The notes under the pieces are model-generated. The model searched no databases. It was not told where the DNA came from and saw nothing but the letters and a program-made list of their open reading frames with translations. Positions 27,701-42,238 of a DNA stretch of 64,000 nt are shown one piece after another. The stretch lies in NCBI RefSeq assembly GCF_045679555.1, contig NW_027256014.1:113261-177260 (forward strand), in the 5' to 3' direction. Positions within the stretch are counted from its first letter, which is position 1. Every line of letters starts with the position of its first letter. Origin of the DNA: Salvelinus alpinus (lineage: Eukaryota > Chordata > Actinopteri > Salmoniformes > Salmonidae). The translations under genes were made by a program, and so were the position numbers.

Positions 27701-30097
27701 TGAGAGAGTATTACTAACCTGAGAGAGTATTACTAAACCGAGAGAATATTACTAAACTGTGAGAGTATTACTAAACTGAGAGAGTATTACTAACCCGAGA
27801 GAGTATTACTAAACTGAGAGAGTATTACTAAACTGAGAGAATATTACTAAACTGAGAGAGTATTACTAAACTGAGAGAGTATTACTAAACTGAGAGAATA
27901 TTACTAAACTGAGAGAGTATTACTAAACTGAGAGAGCTGAGAGAATATTACTAAACTGAGCGAATATTACTAAACTGAGAGAGTATTACTAAACTGAGGG
28001 GGTATTACTAAACCGAGAGAGTATTACTAAACTGAGAGAATATTACTAAACTGAGAGAGTTTTACTAAACTGAGAGAGCTGAGAGAATATTACTAAACTG
28101 AGAGAATATTACTAAACTGAGAGAGTATTACTAAACTGGGGGAGTATTACTAAACCGAGAGAGTATTACTAACCTGAGAGAGTATTACTAAACTGAGAGA
28201 GTATTACTAAACTGAGAGAGTGTTACTAGACTGAGAGAGTGTTACTAGACTGAGAGAGTATTACTAAACTTAGAGAATATTACTAAACCGAGAGATTATT
28301 ATTAAACTGAGGGAGTATTACTAAACCGAGAGAGTATTACTAAACTGAGAGAATATTACTAAACAGAGAGAGTATTACTAAACTGAGAGAAATGAGAGAA
28401 TATTACTAAACTGAGAGAATATTACTAAACTGAGAGAGGATTACTAAACTGAGAGAGTATTACTAACCTGAGAGAGTATTACTAAACTGAGAGAATATTA
28501 CTAAACTGTGAGAGTATTACTAAACTGAGAGAGTATTACTAACCCGAGAGAGTATTACTAAACTGAGAGAGTATTAATAAACTGAGAGAGTGTTACTAGA
28601 CTGAGATAGTATTACTCAACTGAGAGAGTATTACTAAACTGAGAGAGTGTTACTACACTGAGAGAGTATTACTAAACTGAGAGAATATTACTAAACTGAG
28701 AGAGTATAACTAAACTGAGAGAGCTGAGAGAATATTACTAAACTGAGAGAATATTACTAAACTGAGAGAGTATTACTAAACTGAGAGAGTGTTACTAAAC
28801 TGAGAGAGTGTTACTAGACTGAGAGAGTATTACTAAATTGAGAGAGTGTTACTAAACTGAGAGAGTATTACTAAACTGAGAGAGCTGAGAGAGTATTACA
28901 AGACTGAGAGAGTATTACTAAACAGAGAGAATATTACTAAACTGTGAGAGTATTATTAAACTGAGAGAGTATTACTAACCCGAGAGAGTATTACTAAACT
29001 GTGAGAGTATTACTAAACTGAGAGAGTATTACTAACCCGAGAGAGTATTACTAAACTGAGAGAGTATTACTAAACTGAGAGAGTATTACTCAACTGAGAG
29101 AGTATTACAAAACTGATAGAATATTACTCAACTGAGAGAGTGTTACTAGACTGAGAGAGTATTACTAAACTGAGAGAGTGTTACTAAACTGAGAGAGTAT
29201 TACTAAACTGAGAGAGCTGAGAGAGTATTACCAAACTGAGAGAATATTACTAAACTGAGAGAATATTACTAAACTGAGAGAGTATTACTACACTGAGAGA
29301 ATATTACTAAACTGAGAGAGTATTACTAAACTGAGAGAGTATTACTAAACTGAGAGAATATTACTAAACTGAGAGAGTATTACTAAACTGAGAGAGCTGA
29401 GAGAATATTACTAAACTGAGAGAATATTACTAAACTGAGAGAGTATTACTAAACTGGGGGAGTATTACTAAACCGAGAGAGTATTACTAACCTGAGAGAG
29501 TATTACTAAACTGAGAGAATATTACTAAACTGTGAGAGTATTACTAAACTGAGAGAGTATTACTAACCCGAGAGAGTATTACTAAACTGAGAGAGTATTA
29601 CTAAACTGAGAGAGTGTTACTAGACTGAGATAGTATTACTCAACTGAGAGAGTATTACTAAACTGAGAGAGTGTTACTAGACTGAGAGAGTATTACTAAA
29701 CTTAGAGAATATTACTAAACTGAGAGAGTATTATTAAACTGAGGGAGTATTACTAAACAAAGAGAGTATTACTAAACTGAGAGAATATTACTAAACAAAG
29801 AGAGTATTACTAAACTGAGAGAAATGAGAGAATATTACTAAACTGAGAGATTATTACTAAACTGAGAGAGTATTACTAAACTGAGGGAGTATTACTAAAC
29901 CGAGAGAGTATTACTAACCTGAGAGAGTATTACTAAACTGAGAGAATATTACTAAACTGAGAGTGTATAACTAAACTGAGAGAGCTGAGAGAATATTACT
30001 AAACTGTAAGAATATTACTAAACTGAGAGAGTATTACTAAACTGAGAGAGTGTTACTAAACTGAGAGAGTGTTACTAGACTGAGAGAGTATTACTAA
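27701..30097 (+). repeat. ~2.57-kb tandem repeat, second copy
   Basis: Second copy of 25,131-27,716. It lacks 190 bp, exactly ten units, after about 29,957: compare 27,380-27,570 in the first copy and the intact stretch near 32,115-32,305. The match ends near 30,097, where this copy continues TTACTAAATTGAG and the first reads TTACTAACCTGAG. Confidence 0.8.
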
Positions 30098-31380
30098 ATT
30101 GAGAGAGTGTTACTAAACTGAGAGAGCTGAGAGAGTATTACAAGACTGAGAGAGTATTACTAAACTGAGAGAGTTTTACTAAACTGAGAAAGTACTACTT
30201 ACCCGAGAGAGTATTACTAAACTGAGAGAGTATTACTAAACTGAGAGAATATTACTAAACTGAGAGAGTATTACGAAACTGAGAGAGTGTTACTAAACTG
30301 AGAGAAAATTACTCAACGGAGAGATTATTACTCAACTGAGAGAGTATTACTAAACTGAGAGAGTATTACTAAACTGAGAGAGTGTTGCTAGACTGAGATA
30401 GTATTACTAAACTGAGAGGACATACCTAAACTGAGACAGTTTTACTAAACTGAGAGAGTGTTACTAGACTGAGAGAGTATTACTAAACTGAGAGAATATT
30501 ACTAACCTGAGAGAGTATTACTAAACAGAGAGAATATTACTAAACTGTGAGAGTATTGTTAAACTGAGAGAGTATTACTAACCCGAGAGAGTATTACTAA
30601 ACTGTGAGAGTATTACTAAACTGAGAGAGTATTACTAACCCGAGAGAGTATTACTAAACTGAGAGAGAATTACTAAACTGAGAGAGTATTACTCAACTGA
30701 GAGAGTATTACTCAACTGAGAGAGTATTACAAAACTGATAGAATATTACTCAACGGAGAGAGCGTTACTAGACTGAGAGAGTATTACTAAACTGAGAGAG
30801 TGTTACTAAACTGAGAGAGTATTACTAAACTGAGAGAGCTGAGAGAGTATTACCAAACTGAGAGAATATTACTAAACTGAGATAGTATTACTAAACTGAG
30901 AGAGTATTACTAAACTGAGAGAATATTACTAAACTGAGAGAGTATTACTAAACTGAGAGAGCTGAGAGAATATTACTAAACTGAGCAAATATTACTAAAA
31001 TGAGAGAGTATTACTAAACTGAGGGAGTATTACTAAACCGAGAGAGTATTACTAAACTGAGAGAATATTACTAAACTGAGAGAGTATTACTAAACTGAGA
31101 GAGCTGAGAGAATATTACTAAACTGAGAGAATATTACTAAACTGAGAGAATATTACTAAACTGTGAGAGTATTACTAAACTGAAAGAGTATTACTAACCC
31201 GAGAGAGTATTACTAAACTGAGAGAATTACTAACCTGAGAGAGTATTACTAAACTGAGAGAATATTACTACACTGAGAGAATATTACTAAACTGAGAGAG
31301 TATTACTAGACTGAGAGAGTATTACTAAACTGAGAGAGTGTTACTAAACTGAGAGAGTATTACTAAACTGAGAGAGCTGA
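29221..31380 (+). repeat. ~2.35-kb higher-order repeat, copy 1 of 3
   Basis: The first 720 bases are identical by eye to 31,381-32,100. After the ten-unit loss the offset becomes 2,350 (GACAGTTTT at 30,435 and 32,785). It carries the rare series GAGGACATACCTAAACTGAG, GTATTGTTAAAC, GAGCAAATATTACTAAAATG, and a 17-bp unit CTGAGAGAATTACTAAC at 31,218. Its first part overlaps the end of the 2.57-kb pair, because the two repeat systems share sequence. Confidence 0.85.
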
Positions 31381-33717
31381 GAGAGTATTACCAAACTGAG
31401 AGAATATTACTAAACTGAGAGAATATTACTAAACTGAGAGAGTATTACTACACTGAGAGAATATTACTAAACTGAGAGAGTATTACTAAACTGAGAGAGT
31501 ATTACTAAACTGAGAGAATATTACTAAACTGAGAGAGTATTACTAAACTGAGAGAGCTGAGAGAATATTACTAAACTGAGAGAATATTACTAAACTGAGA
31601 GAGTATTACTAAACTGGGGGAGTATTACTAAACCGAGAGAGTATTACTAACCTGAGAGAGTATTACTAAACTGAGAGAATATTACTAAACTGTGAGAGTA
31701 TTACTAAACTGAGAGAGTATTACTAACCCGAGAGAGTATTACTAAACTGAGAGAGTATTACTAAACTGAGAGAGTGTTACTAGACTGAGATAGTATTACT
31801 CAACTGAGAGAGTATTACTAAACTGAGAGAGTGTTACTAGACTGAGAGAGTATTACTAAACTTAGAGAATATTACTAAACTGAGAGAGTATTATTAAACT
31901 GAGGGAGTATTACTAAACAAAGAGAGTATTACTAAACTGAGAGAATATTACTAAACAAAGAGAGTATTACTAAACTGAGAGAAATGAGAGAATATTACTA
32001 AACTGAGAGATTATTACTAAACTGAGAGAGTATTACTAAACTGAGGGAGTATTACTAAACCGAGAGAGTATTACTAACCTGAGAGAGTATTACTAAACTG
32101 AGAGAATATTACTAAACTGTGAGAGTATTACTAAACTGAGAGAGTAATACTAACCCGAGAGAGTATTACTAAACTGAGAGAGTATTACTAAACTGAGAGA
32201 GTGTTACTAGACTGAGATAGTATTACTCAACTGAGAGAGTATTACTAAACTGAGAGAGTGTTACTACACTGAGAGAGTATTACTAAACTGAGAGAATATT
32301 ACTAAACTGAGAGTGTATAACTAAACTGAGAGAGCTGAGAGAATATTACTAAACTGTAAGAATATTACTAAACTGAGAGAGTATTACTAAACTGAGAGAG
32401 TGTTACTAAACTGAGAGAGTGTTACTAGACTGAGAGAGTATTACTAAATTGAGAGAGTGTTACTAAACTGAGAGAGCTGAGAGAGTATTACAAGACTGAG
32501 AGAGTATTACTAAACTGAGAGAGTTTTACTAAACTGAGAAAGTACTACTAACCCGAGAGAGTATTACTAAACTGAGAGAGTATTACTAAACTGAGAGAAT
32601 ATTACTAAACTGAGAGAGTATTACGAAACTGAGAGAGTGTTACTAAACTGAGAGAGTATTACTCAACGGAGAGATTATTACTCAACTGAGAGAGTATTAC
32701 TAAACTGAGAGAGTATTACTAAACTGAGAGAGTGTTGCTAGACTGAGATAGTATTACTAAACTGAGAGGACATACCTAAACTGAGACAGTTTTACTAAAC
32801 TGAGAGAGTGTTACTAGACTGAGAGAGTATTACTAAACTGAGAGAATATTACTAACCTGAGAGAGTATTACTAAACAGAGAGAATATTACTAAACTGTGA
32901 GAGTATTGTTAAACTGAGAGAGTATTACTAACCCGAGAGAGTATTACTAAACTGTGAGAGTATTACTAAACTGAGAGAGTATTACTAACCCGAGAGAGTA
33001 TTACTAAACTGAGAGAGAATTACTAAACTGAGAGAGTATTACTAAACTGAGAGAGTATTACTCAACTGAGAGAGTATTACTCAACTGAGAGAGTATTACA
33101 AAACTGATAGAATATTACTCAACGGAGAGAGCGTTACTAGACTGAGAGAGTATTACTAAACTGAGAGAGTGTTACTAAACTGAGAGAGTATTACTAAACT
33201 GAGAGAGCTGAGAGAGTATTACCAAACTGAGAGAATATTACTAAACTGAGATAGTATTACTAAACTGAGAGAGTATTACTAAACTGAGAGAATATTACTA
33301 AACTGAGAGAGTATTACTAAACTGAGAGAGCTGAGAGAATATTACTAAACTGAGCAAATATTACTAAAATGAGAGAGTATTACTAAACTGAGGGAGTATT
33401 ACTAAACCGAGAGAGTATTACTAAACTGAGAGAATATTACTAAACTGAGAGAGTATTACTAAACTGAGAGAGTATTACTAAAGAGAATATTACTAAACTG
33501 AGAGAATATTACTAAACTGAGAGAGTATTACTAAACTGAGAGAGTATTACTAAACTGAAAGAGTATTACTAACCCGAGAGAGTATTACTAAACTGAGAGA
33601 ATTACTAACCTGAGAGAGTATTACTAAACTGAGAGAATATTACTACACTGAGAGAATATTACTAAACTGAGAGAGTATTACTAGACTGAGAGAGTATTAC
33701 TAAACTGAGAGAGCTGA
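31381..33717 (+). repeat. ~2.35-kb higher-order repeat, copy 2 of 3
   Basis: Fullest of the three copies; it retains the 190 bp missing from copy 1. Spacing of the 17-bp marker unit to the next copies is 2,375 (31,218 to 33,593) and 2,388 (33,593 to 35,981). Near 33,483 a unit has lost CTGA. Confidence 0.85.
33483..33497 (+). repeat. Deleted unit, 15 bp
   Basis: GAGAATATTACTAAA follows CTAAA directly; the expected CTGA at the start of the unit is missing. Copies 1 and 3 of the 2.35-kb repeat carry the half-unit junction GAGAGCTGAGAG near this place, so this is a local rearrangement of copy 2. Confidence 0.8.
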
Positions 33718-36050
33718 GAGAGTATTACCAAACTGAGAGAATATTACTAAACTGAGAGAATATTACTAAACTGAGAGAGTATTACTACACTGAGAGAATA
33801 TTACTAAACTGAGAGAGTATTACTAAACTGAGAGAATATTACTAAACTGAGAGAGTATTACTAAACTGAGAGAGCTGAGAGAATATTACTAAACTGAGAG
33901 AATATTACTAAACTGAGAGAGTATTACTAAACTGGGGGAGTATTACTAAACCGAGAGAGTATTACTAACCTGAGAGAGTATTACTAAACTGAGAGAATAT
34001 TACTAAACTGTGAGAGTATTACTAAACTGAGAGAGTATTACTAACCCGAGAGAGTATTACTAAACTGAGAGAGTATTACTAAACTGAGAGAGTGTTACTA
34101 GACTGAGATAGTATTACTCAACTGAGAGAGTATTACTAAACTGAGAGAGTGTTACTAGACTGAGAGAGTATTACTAAACTTAGAGAATATTACTAAACTG
34201 AGAGAGTATTATTAAACTGAGGGAGTATTACTAAACAAAGAGAGTATTACTAAACTGAGAGAATATTACTAAACAAAGAGAGTATTACTAAACTGAGAGA
34301 AATGAGAGAATATTACTAAACTGAGAGATTATTACTAAACTGAGAGAGTATTACTAAACTGAGGGAGTATTACTAAACCGAGAGAGTATTACTAACCTGA
34401 GAGAGTATTACTAAACTGAGAGAATATTACTAAACTGTGAGAGTATTACTAAACTGAGAGAGTAATACTAACCCGAGAGAGTATTACTAAACTGAGAGAG
34501 TATTACTAAACTGAGAGAGTGTTACTAGACTGAGATAGTATTACTCAACTGAGAGAGTATTACTAAACTGAGAGAGTGTTACTACACTGAGAGAGTATTA
34601 CTAAACTGAGAGAATATTACTAAACTGAGAGTGTATAACTAAACTGAGAGAGCTGAGAGAATATTACTAAACTGTAAGAATATTACTAAACTGAGAGAGT
34701 ATTACTAAACTGAGAGAGTGTTACTAAACTGAGAGAGTGTTACTAGACTGAGAGAGTATTACTAAATTGAGAGAGTGTTACTAAACTGAGAGAGCTGAGA
34801 GAGTATTACAAGACTGAGAGAGTATTACTAAACTGAGAGAGTTTTACTAAACTGAGAAAGTACTACTAACCCGAGAGAGTATTACTAAACTGAGAGAGTA
34901 TTACTAAACTGAGAGAATATTACTAAACTGAGAGAGTATTACGAAACTGAGAGAGTGTTACTAAACTGAGAGAAAATTACTCAACGGAGAGATTATTACT
35001 CAACTGAGAGAGTATTACTAAACTGAGAGAGTATTACTAAACTGAGAGAGTGTTGCTAGACTGAGATAGTATTACTAAACTGAGAGGACATACCTAAACT
35101 GAGACAGTTTTACTAAACTGAGAGAGTGTTACTAGACTGAGAGAGTATTACTAAACTGAGAGAATATTACTAACCTGAGAGAGTATTACTAAACAGAGAG
35201 AATATTACTAAACTGTGAGAGTATTGTTAAACTGAGAGAGTATTACTAACCCGAGAGAGTATTACTAAACTGTGAGAGTATTACTAAACTGAGAGAGTAT
35301 TACTAACCCGAGAGAGTATTACTAAACTGAGAGAGAATTACTAAACTGAGAGAGTATTACTAAACTGAGAGAGTATTACTCAACTGAGAGAGTATTACTC
35401 AACTGAGAGAGTATTACAAAACTGATAGAATATTACTCAACGGAGAGAGCGTTACTAGACTGAGAGAGTATTACTAAACTGAGAGAGTGTTACTAAACTG
35501 AGAGAGTATTACTAAACTGAGAGAGCTGAGAGAGTATTACCAAACTGAGAGAATATTACTAAACTGAGATAGTATTACTAAACTGAGAGAGTATTACTAA
35601 ACTGAGAGAATATTACTAAACTGAGAGAGTATTACTAAACTGAGAGAGCTGAGAGAATATTACTAAACTGAGCAAATATTACTAAAATGAGAGAGTATTA
35701 CTAAACTGAGGGAGTATTACTAAACCGAGAGAGTATTACTAAACTGAGAGAATATTACTAAACTGAGAGAGTATTACTAAACTGAGAGAGCTGAGAGAAT
35801 ATTACTACACTGAGAGAATATTACTAAACTGAGAGAGTATTACTAAACTGGGGGAGTATTACTAAACCGAGAGAGTATTACTAACCTGAGAGAGTATTAC
35901 TAAACTGAGAGAATATTACTAAACTGTGAGAGTATTACTAAACTGAAAGAGTATTACTAACCCGAGAGAGTATTACTAAACTGAGAGAATTACTAACCTG
36001 AGAGAGTATTACTAAACTGAGAGAATATTACTAAACTGTGAGGGTATTAC
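33718..36050 (+). repeat. ~2.35-kb higher-order repeat, copy 3 of 3
   Basis: Starts with TTACCAAACTG like the other copies and includes GAGGACATACC (about 35,086), GACAGTTTT (35,103), GAGCAAATATT (about 35,670) and the 17-bp marker unit at 35,981. The whole copy, extended to about 36,830, recurs at 57,710-60,910. Confidence 0.84.
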
Positions 36051-38220
36051 TAAACTGAGAGAGTATTACTAACCCGAGAGAGTATTACTAAACTGAGAGA
36101 GTATTACTAAACTGAGAGAGTGTTACTAGACTGAGATAGTATTACTCAACTGAGAGAGTATTACTAAACTGAGAGAGTGTTACTAGACTGAGAGAGTATT
36201 ACTAAACTGAGAGAATATTACTAAACTGAGAGAGTATAACTAACCTGAGAGAGCTGAGAGAATATTACTAAACTGAGAGAATATTACTAAACTGAGAGAG
36301 TATTACTAAACTGAGAGAGTGTTACTAAACTGAGAGAGTGTTACTAGACTGAGAGAGTATTACTAAATTGAGAGAGTGTTACTAAACTGAGAGAGTATTA
36401 CTAAACTGAGAGAGCTGAGAGAGTATTACAAGACTGATAGAGTATTACTAAACTGAGAGAGTTTTACTAAACTGAGAAAGTACTACTAACCCGAGAGAGT
36501 ATTACTAAACTGAGAGAGTATTACTAAACTGAGAGAGCTGAGAGAATATTACTAAACTGAGAGAGTATTACTAAACTGAGAGAATATTACTAAACTGAGA
36601 GAGTATTACTACACTGAGAGAGTATTACTAAACTGAGAGAGTTTTAATAGACTGAGATAGTATTACTCAACTGAGAGAGTATTACTAAACTGAGAGAGTG
36701 TTACTAGACTGAGAGAGTATTACTAAACTTAGAGAATATTACTAAACTGAGAGAGTATTACTAAACTGGGGGAGTATTACTAAACCGAGAGAGTATTACT
36801 AAACTGAGAGAATATTACTAAACTGAGAGAGTATTACTAAACTGAGAGAAATGAGAGAATATTACTAAACTGAGAGAATATTACTAAACTGAGAGAGTAT
36901 TACTAAACTGGGGGAGTATTACTAAACTGAGAGAGTATTACTAACCTGAGAGAGTATTACTAAACTGAGAGAATATTACTAAACGGTGAGAGTATTACTA
37001 AACTGAGAGAGTATTACTAACCCGAGAGAGTATTACTAAACTGAGAGAGTATTACTAAACTGAGAGAGTGTTACTAGACTGAGATAGTATTACTCTACTG
37101 AGAGAGTATTACTAAACTGAGAGAGTGTTACTAGACTGAGAGAGTATTACTAAACTGAGAGAATATTACTAAACTGAGAGAGTATAACTAAACTGAGAGA
37201 GCTGAGAGAATATTACTAAACTGAGAGAATATTACTAAACTGAGAGAGTATTACTAAACTGAGAGAGTGTTACTAAACTGAGAGAGTGTTACTAGACTGA
37301 GAGAGTATTACTAAATTGAGAGAGTGTTACTAAACTGAGAGAGTATTACTAAACTGAGAGAGCTGAGAGAGTATTACAAGACTGAGAGAGTATTACTAAA
37401 CTGAGAGAGTGTTACTAGACTGAGAGAGTATTACTAAATTGAGAGAGTGTTACTAAACTGAGAGAGTATTACTAAACTGAGAGAGCTGAGAGAGTATTAC
37501 AAGACTGAGAGAGTATTACTAAACTGAGAGAGTATTACTAAACTGAGAGAGCTGAGAGAATATTACTAAACTGAAAGAGTATTACTAAACTGAGAGAATA
37601 TTACTAAACTGAGAGAGTATTACTAAACTGAGGGAGTATTACTAAACCGAGAGAGTATTACTAAACTGAGAGAATATTACTAAACTGAGAGAGTATTACT
37701 AAACTGAGAGAAATTAGAGAATATTACTAAACTGAGAGAATATTACTAAACTGAGAGAGTATTACTAAACTGGGGGAGTATTACTAAACCGAGAGAGTAT
37801 TACTAACCTGAGAGAGTATTACTAAACTGAGAGAATATTACTAAACGGTGAGAGTATTACTAAACTGAGAGAGTATTACTAAACAGAGAGAATATTACTA
37901 AACTGTGAGAGTATTATTAAACTGAGAGAGTATTACTAACCCGAGAGAGTATTACTAAACTGTGAGAGTATTACTAAACTGAGAGAGTATTACTAACCCG
38001 AGAGAGTATTACTAAACTGAGAGAGAATTACTAAACTGAGAGAGTATTACTAAACTGAGAGAGTATTACTCAACTGAGAAGGTATTACTCAACTAAGAGA
38101 GTATTACAAAACTGATAGAATATTACTCAACGGAGAGAGTGTTACTAGACTGAGAGAGTATTACTAAACTGAGAGAGTGTTACTAAACTGAGAGAGTATT
38201 ACTAAACTGAGAGAGCTGAG

Positions 38221-41200
38221 AGAGTATTACCAAACTGAGAGAATATTACTAAACTGAGATAGTATTACTAAACTGAGAGAGTATTACTAAACTGAGAGAA
38301 TATTACTAAACTGAGAGAGTATTACTAAACTGAGAGAGCTGAGAGAATATTACTAAACTGAGCAAATATTACTAAAATGAGAGAGTATTACTAAACTGAG
38401 GGAGTATTACTAAACCGAGAGAGTATTACTAAACTGAGAGAATATTACTAAACTGAGAGAGTATTACTAAACTGAGAGAGCTGAGAGAATATTACTAAAC
38501 TGAGAGAATATTACTAAACTGAGAGAGTATTACTAAACTGAGAGAGTGTTACTAAACTGAGAGAAAATTACTCAACGGAGAGATTATTACTCAACTGAGA
38601 GAGTATTACTAAACTGAGAGAGTATTACTAAACTGAGAGAGTGTTGCTAGACTGAGATAGTATTACTAAACTGAGAGGATATAACTAAACTGAGACAGTT
38701 TTACTAAACTGAGAGAGTGTTACTAGACTGAGAGAATATTACTAGACTGAGAGAGTATTACTAAATTGAGAGAGTGTTACTAAACTGAGAGAGTATTACT
38801 AAACTGAGAGAGCTGAGAGAGTATTACAAGACTGAGAGTATTACTAAACAGAGAGAATATTACTAAACTGTGAGAGTATTATTACACTGAGAGAGTATTA
38901 CTAACCCGAGAGAGTATTACTAAACTGTGAGAGTATTACTAAACTGAGAGAGTATTACTAACCCGAGAGAGTATTACCAAACTGAGAGAGTATTACTAAA
39001 CTGAGAGAATATTACTAAACTGAGAGAGTATTACTAAACTGAGAGAGTATTACTAAACTGAGAGAATATTACTAAACTGAGAGAGTATTACTAAACTGAG
39101 AGAGCTGAGAGAATATTACTAAACTGAGCGAATATTACTAAACTGAGAGAGTATTACTAAACTGAGGGAGTATTACTAAACCGAGAGAGTATTACTAAAC
39201 TGAGAGAATATTACTAAACTGAGAGAGTTTTACTAAACTGAGAGAGCTGAGAGAATATTACTAAACTGAGAGAATATTACTAAACTGAGAGAGTATTACT
39301 AAACTGGGGGAGTATTACTAAACCGAGAGAGTATTACTAACCTGAGAGAGTATTACTAAACTGAGAGAGTATTACTAAACTGAGAGAGTGTTACTAGACT
39401 GAGATAGTATTACACAACTGAGAGAGTATTACTAAACTGAGAGAGTGTTACTAGACTGAGAGAGTATTACTAAACTTAGAGAATATTACTAAACCGAGAG
39501 AATATTATTAAACTGAGGGAGTATTACTAAACCGAGAGAGTATTACTAAACTGAGAGAATATTACTAAACTGAGAGTGTATTACTAAACTGAGAGAATAT
39601 TACTAAACTGAGAGAGTATTACTAAACTGAGAGAGGATTACTAAACTGAGAGAGTATTACTAACCTGAGAGAGTATTACTAAACTGAGAGAATATTACTA
39701 AACTGTGAGAGTATTACTAAACTGAGAGAGTATTACTAACCCGAGAGAGTATTACTAAACTGAGAGAGTATTAATAAACTGAGAGAGTGTTACTAGACTG
39801 AGATAGTATTACTCAACTGAGAGAGTATTACTAAACTGAGAGAGTGTTACTACACTGAGAGAGTATTACTAAACTGAGAGAATATTACTAAACTGAGAGA
39901 GTATAACTAAACTGAGAGAGCTGAGAGAATATTACTAAACTGAGAGAATATTACTAAACTGAGAGAGTATTACTAAACTGAGAGAGTGTTACTAAACTGA
40001 GAGAGTGTTACTAGACTGAGAGAGTATTACTAAATTGAGAGAGTGTTACTAAACTGAGAGAGTATTACTAAACTGAGAGAGTATTACTAAACTGAGAGAG
40101 TGTTACTAAACTGAGAGAAAATTACTCAACGGAGAGATTATTACTCAACTGAGAGAGTATTACTAAACTGAGAGAGTATTACTAAACTGAGAGAGTGTTG
40201 CTAGACTGAGATAGTATTACTAAACTGAGAGGATATAACTAAACTGAGACAGTTTTACTAAACTGAGAGAGTGTTACTAGACTGAGAGAATATTACTAGA
40301 CTGAGAGAGTATTACTAAATTGAGAGAGTGTTACTAAACTGAGAGAGTATTACTAAACTGAGAGAGCTGAGAGAGTATTACAAGACTGAGAGTATTACTA
40401 AACAGAGAGAATATTACTAAACTGTGAGAGTATTATTACACTGAGAGAGTATTACTAACCCGAGAGAGTATTACTAAACTGTGAGAGTATTACTAAACTG
40501 AGAGAGTATTACTAACCCGAGAGAGTATTACCAAACTGAGAGAGTATTACTAAACTGAGAGAATATTACTAAACTGAGAGAGTATTACTAAACTGAGAGA
40601 GTATTACTAAACTGAGAGAATATTAATAAACTGAGAGAGTATTACTAAACTGAGAGAGCTGAGAGAATATTACTAAACTGAGCGAATATTACTAAACTGA
40701 GAGAGTATTACTAAACTGAGGGAGTATTACTAAACCGAGAGAGTATTACTAAACAGAGAGAATATTACTAAACTGAGAGAGTTTTACTAAACTGAGAGAG
40801 CTGAGAGAATATTACTAAACTGAGAGAATATTACTAAACTGAGAGAGTATTACTAAACTGGGGGAGTATTACTAAACCGAGAGAGTATTACTAACCTGAG
40901 AGAGTATTACTAAACTGAGAGAGTATTACTAAACTGAGAGAGTGTTACTAGACTGACATAGTATTACTCAACTGAGAGAGTATTACTAAACTGAGAGAGT
41001 GTTACTAGACTGAGAGAGTATTACTAAACTTAGAGAATATTACTAAACCGAGAGAATATTATTAAACTGAGGGAGTATTACTAAACCGAGAGAGTATTAC
41101 TAAACTGAGAGAATATTACTAAACTGAGAGAGTATTACTAAACTGAGAGAAATGAGAGAATATTACTAAACTGAGAGAATATTACTAAACTGAGAGAGGA

Positions 41201-42238
41201 TTACTAAACTGAGAGAGTATTACTAAACTGAGAGAGTATTACTAAACTGAGAGAATATTACTAAACTGAGAGAGTATTACTAAACTGAGAGAGTATTACT
41301 AAACTGAGAGAGTATTACTAAACTGAGAGAGTATTAATAAACTGAGAGAGTGTTACTAGACTGAGATAGTATTACTCAACTGAGAGAGTATTACTAAACT
41401 GAGAGAGTGTTACTACACTGAGAGAGTATTACTAAACTGAGAGAATATTACTAAACTGAGAGAGTATAACTAAACTGAGAGAGCTGAGAGAATATTACTA
41501 AACTGAGAGAATATTACTAAACTGAGAGAGTATTACTAAACTGAGAGAGTATTACTAAACTGAGAGAGTATTACTAAACTGAGAGAGTATTACTAAATTG
41601 AGAGAGTATTACTAAACTGAGAGAGTATTACTAAACTGAGAGAGTATTACTAGACTGAGATAGTATTACACAACTGAGAGAGTATTACTAAACTGAGAGA
41701 GTGTTACTAGACTGAGAGAGTATTACTAAACTTAGAGAATATTACTAAACTGAGAGAGTATTATTAAACTGAGGGAGTATTACTAAACCGAGAGAGTATT
41801 ACTAAACTGAGAGAATATTACTAAACTGAGAGAGTATTACTAAACTGAGAGAATATTACTAAACTGAGAGAATATTACTAAACTGAGAGAGGATTACTAA
41901 ACTGAGAGAGTATTACTAACCTGAGAGAGTATTACTAAACTGAGAGAGTATTACTAAACTGAGAGAGTATTACTAAACTGAGAGAGTATTACTAACCCGA
42001 GAGAGTATTACTAAACTGAGAGAGTATTAATAAACTGAGAGAGTGTTACTAGACTGAGATAGTATTACTCAACTGAGAGAGTATTACTAAACTGAGAGAG
42101 TGTTACTACACTGAGAGAGTATTACTAAACTGAGAGAATATTACTAAACTGAGAGAGTATAACTAAACTGAGAGAGCTGAGAGAATATTACTAAACTGAG
42201 AGAATATTACTAAACTGAGAGAGTATTACTAAACTGAG
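38221..42238 (+). repeat. ~4.02-kb tandem repeat, first copy
   Basis: GACAGTTTT at 38,694 and 40,248 is repeated at 42,712 and 44,266, offset 4,018 in both cases. Half-unit AATGAG at 41,151/45,174 and the GAGCTGAG junction at 42,177/46,209 extend the match with offsets of 4,023 and 4,032. Inside, the 1,554-bp spacing (38,694 to 40,248) shows it is built from the shorter ~1.56-kb repeat plus a segment with TTACCAAACTG, GAGATAG and GAGCAAATATT. Confidence 0.85.
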
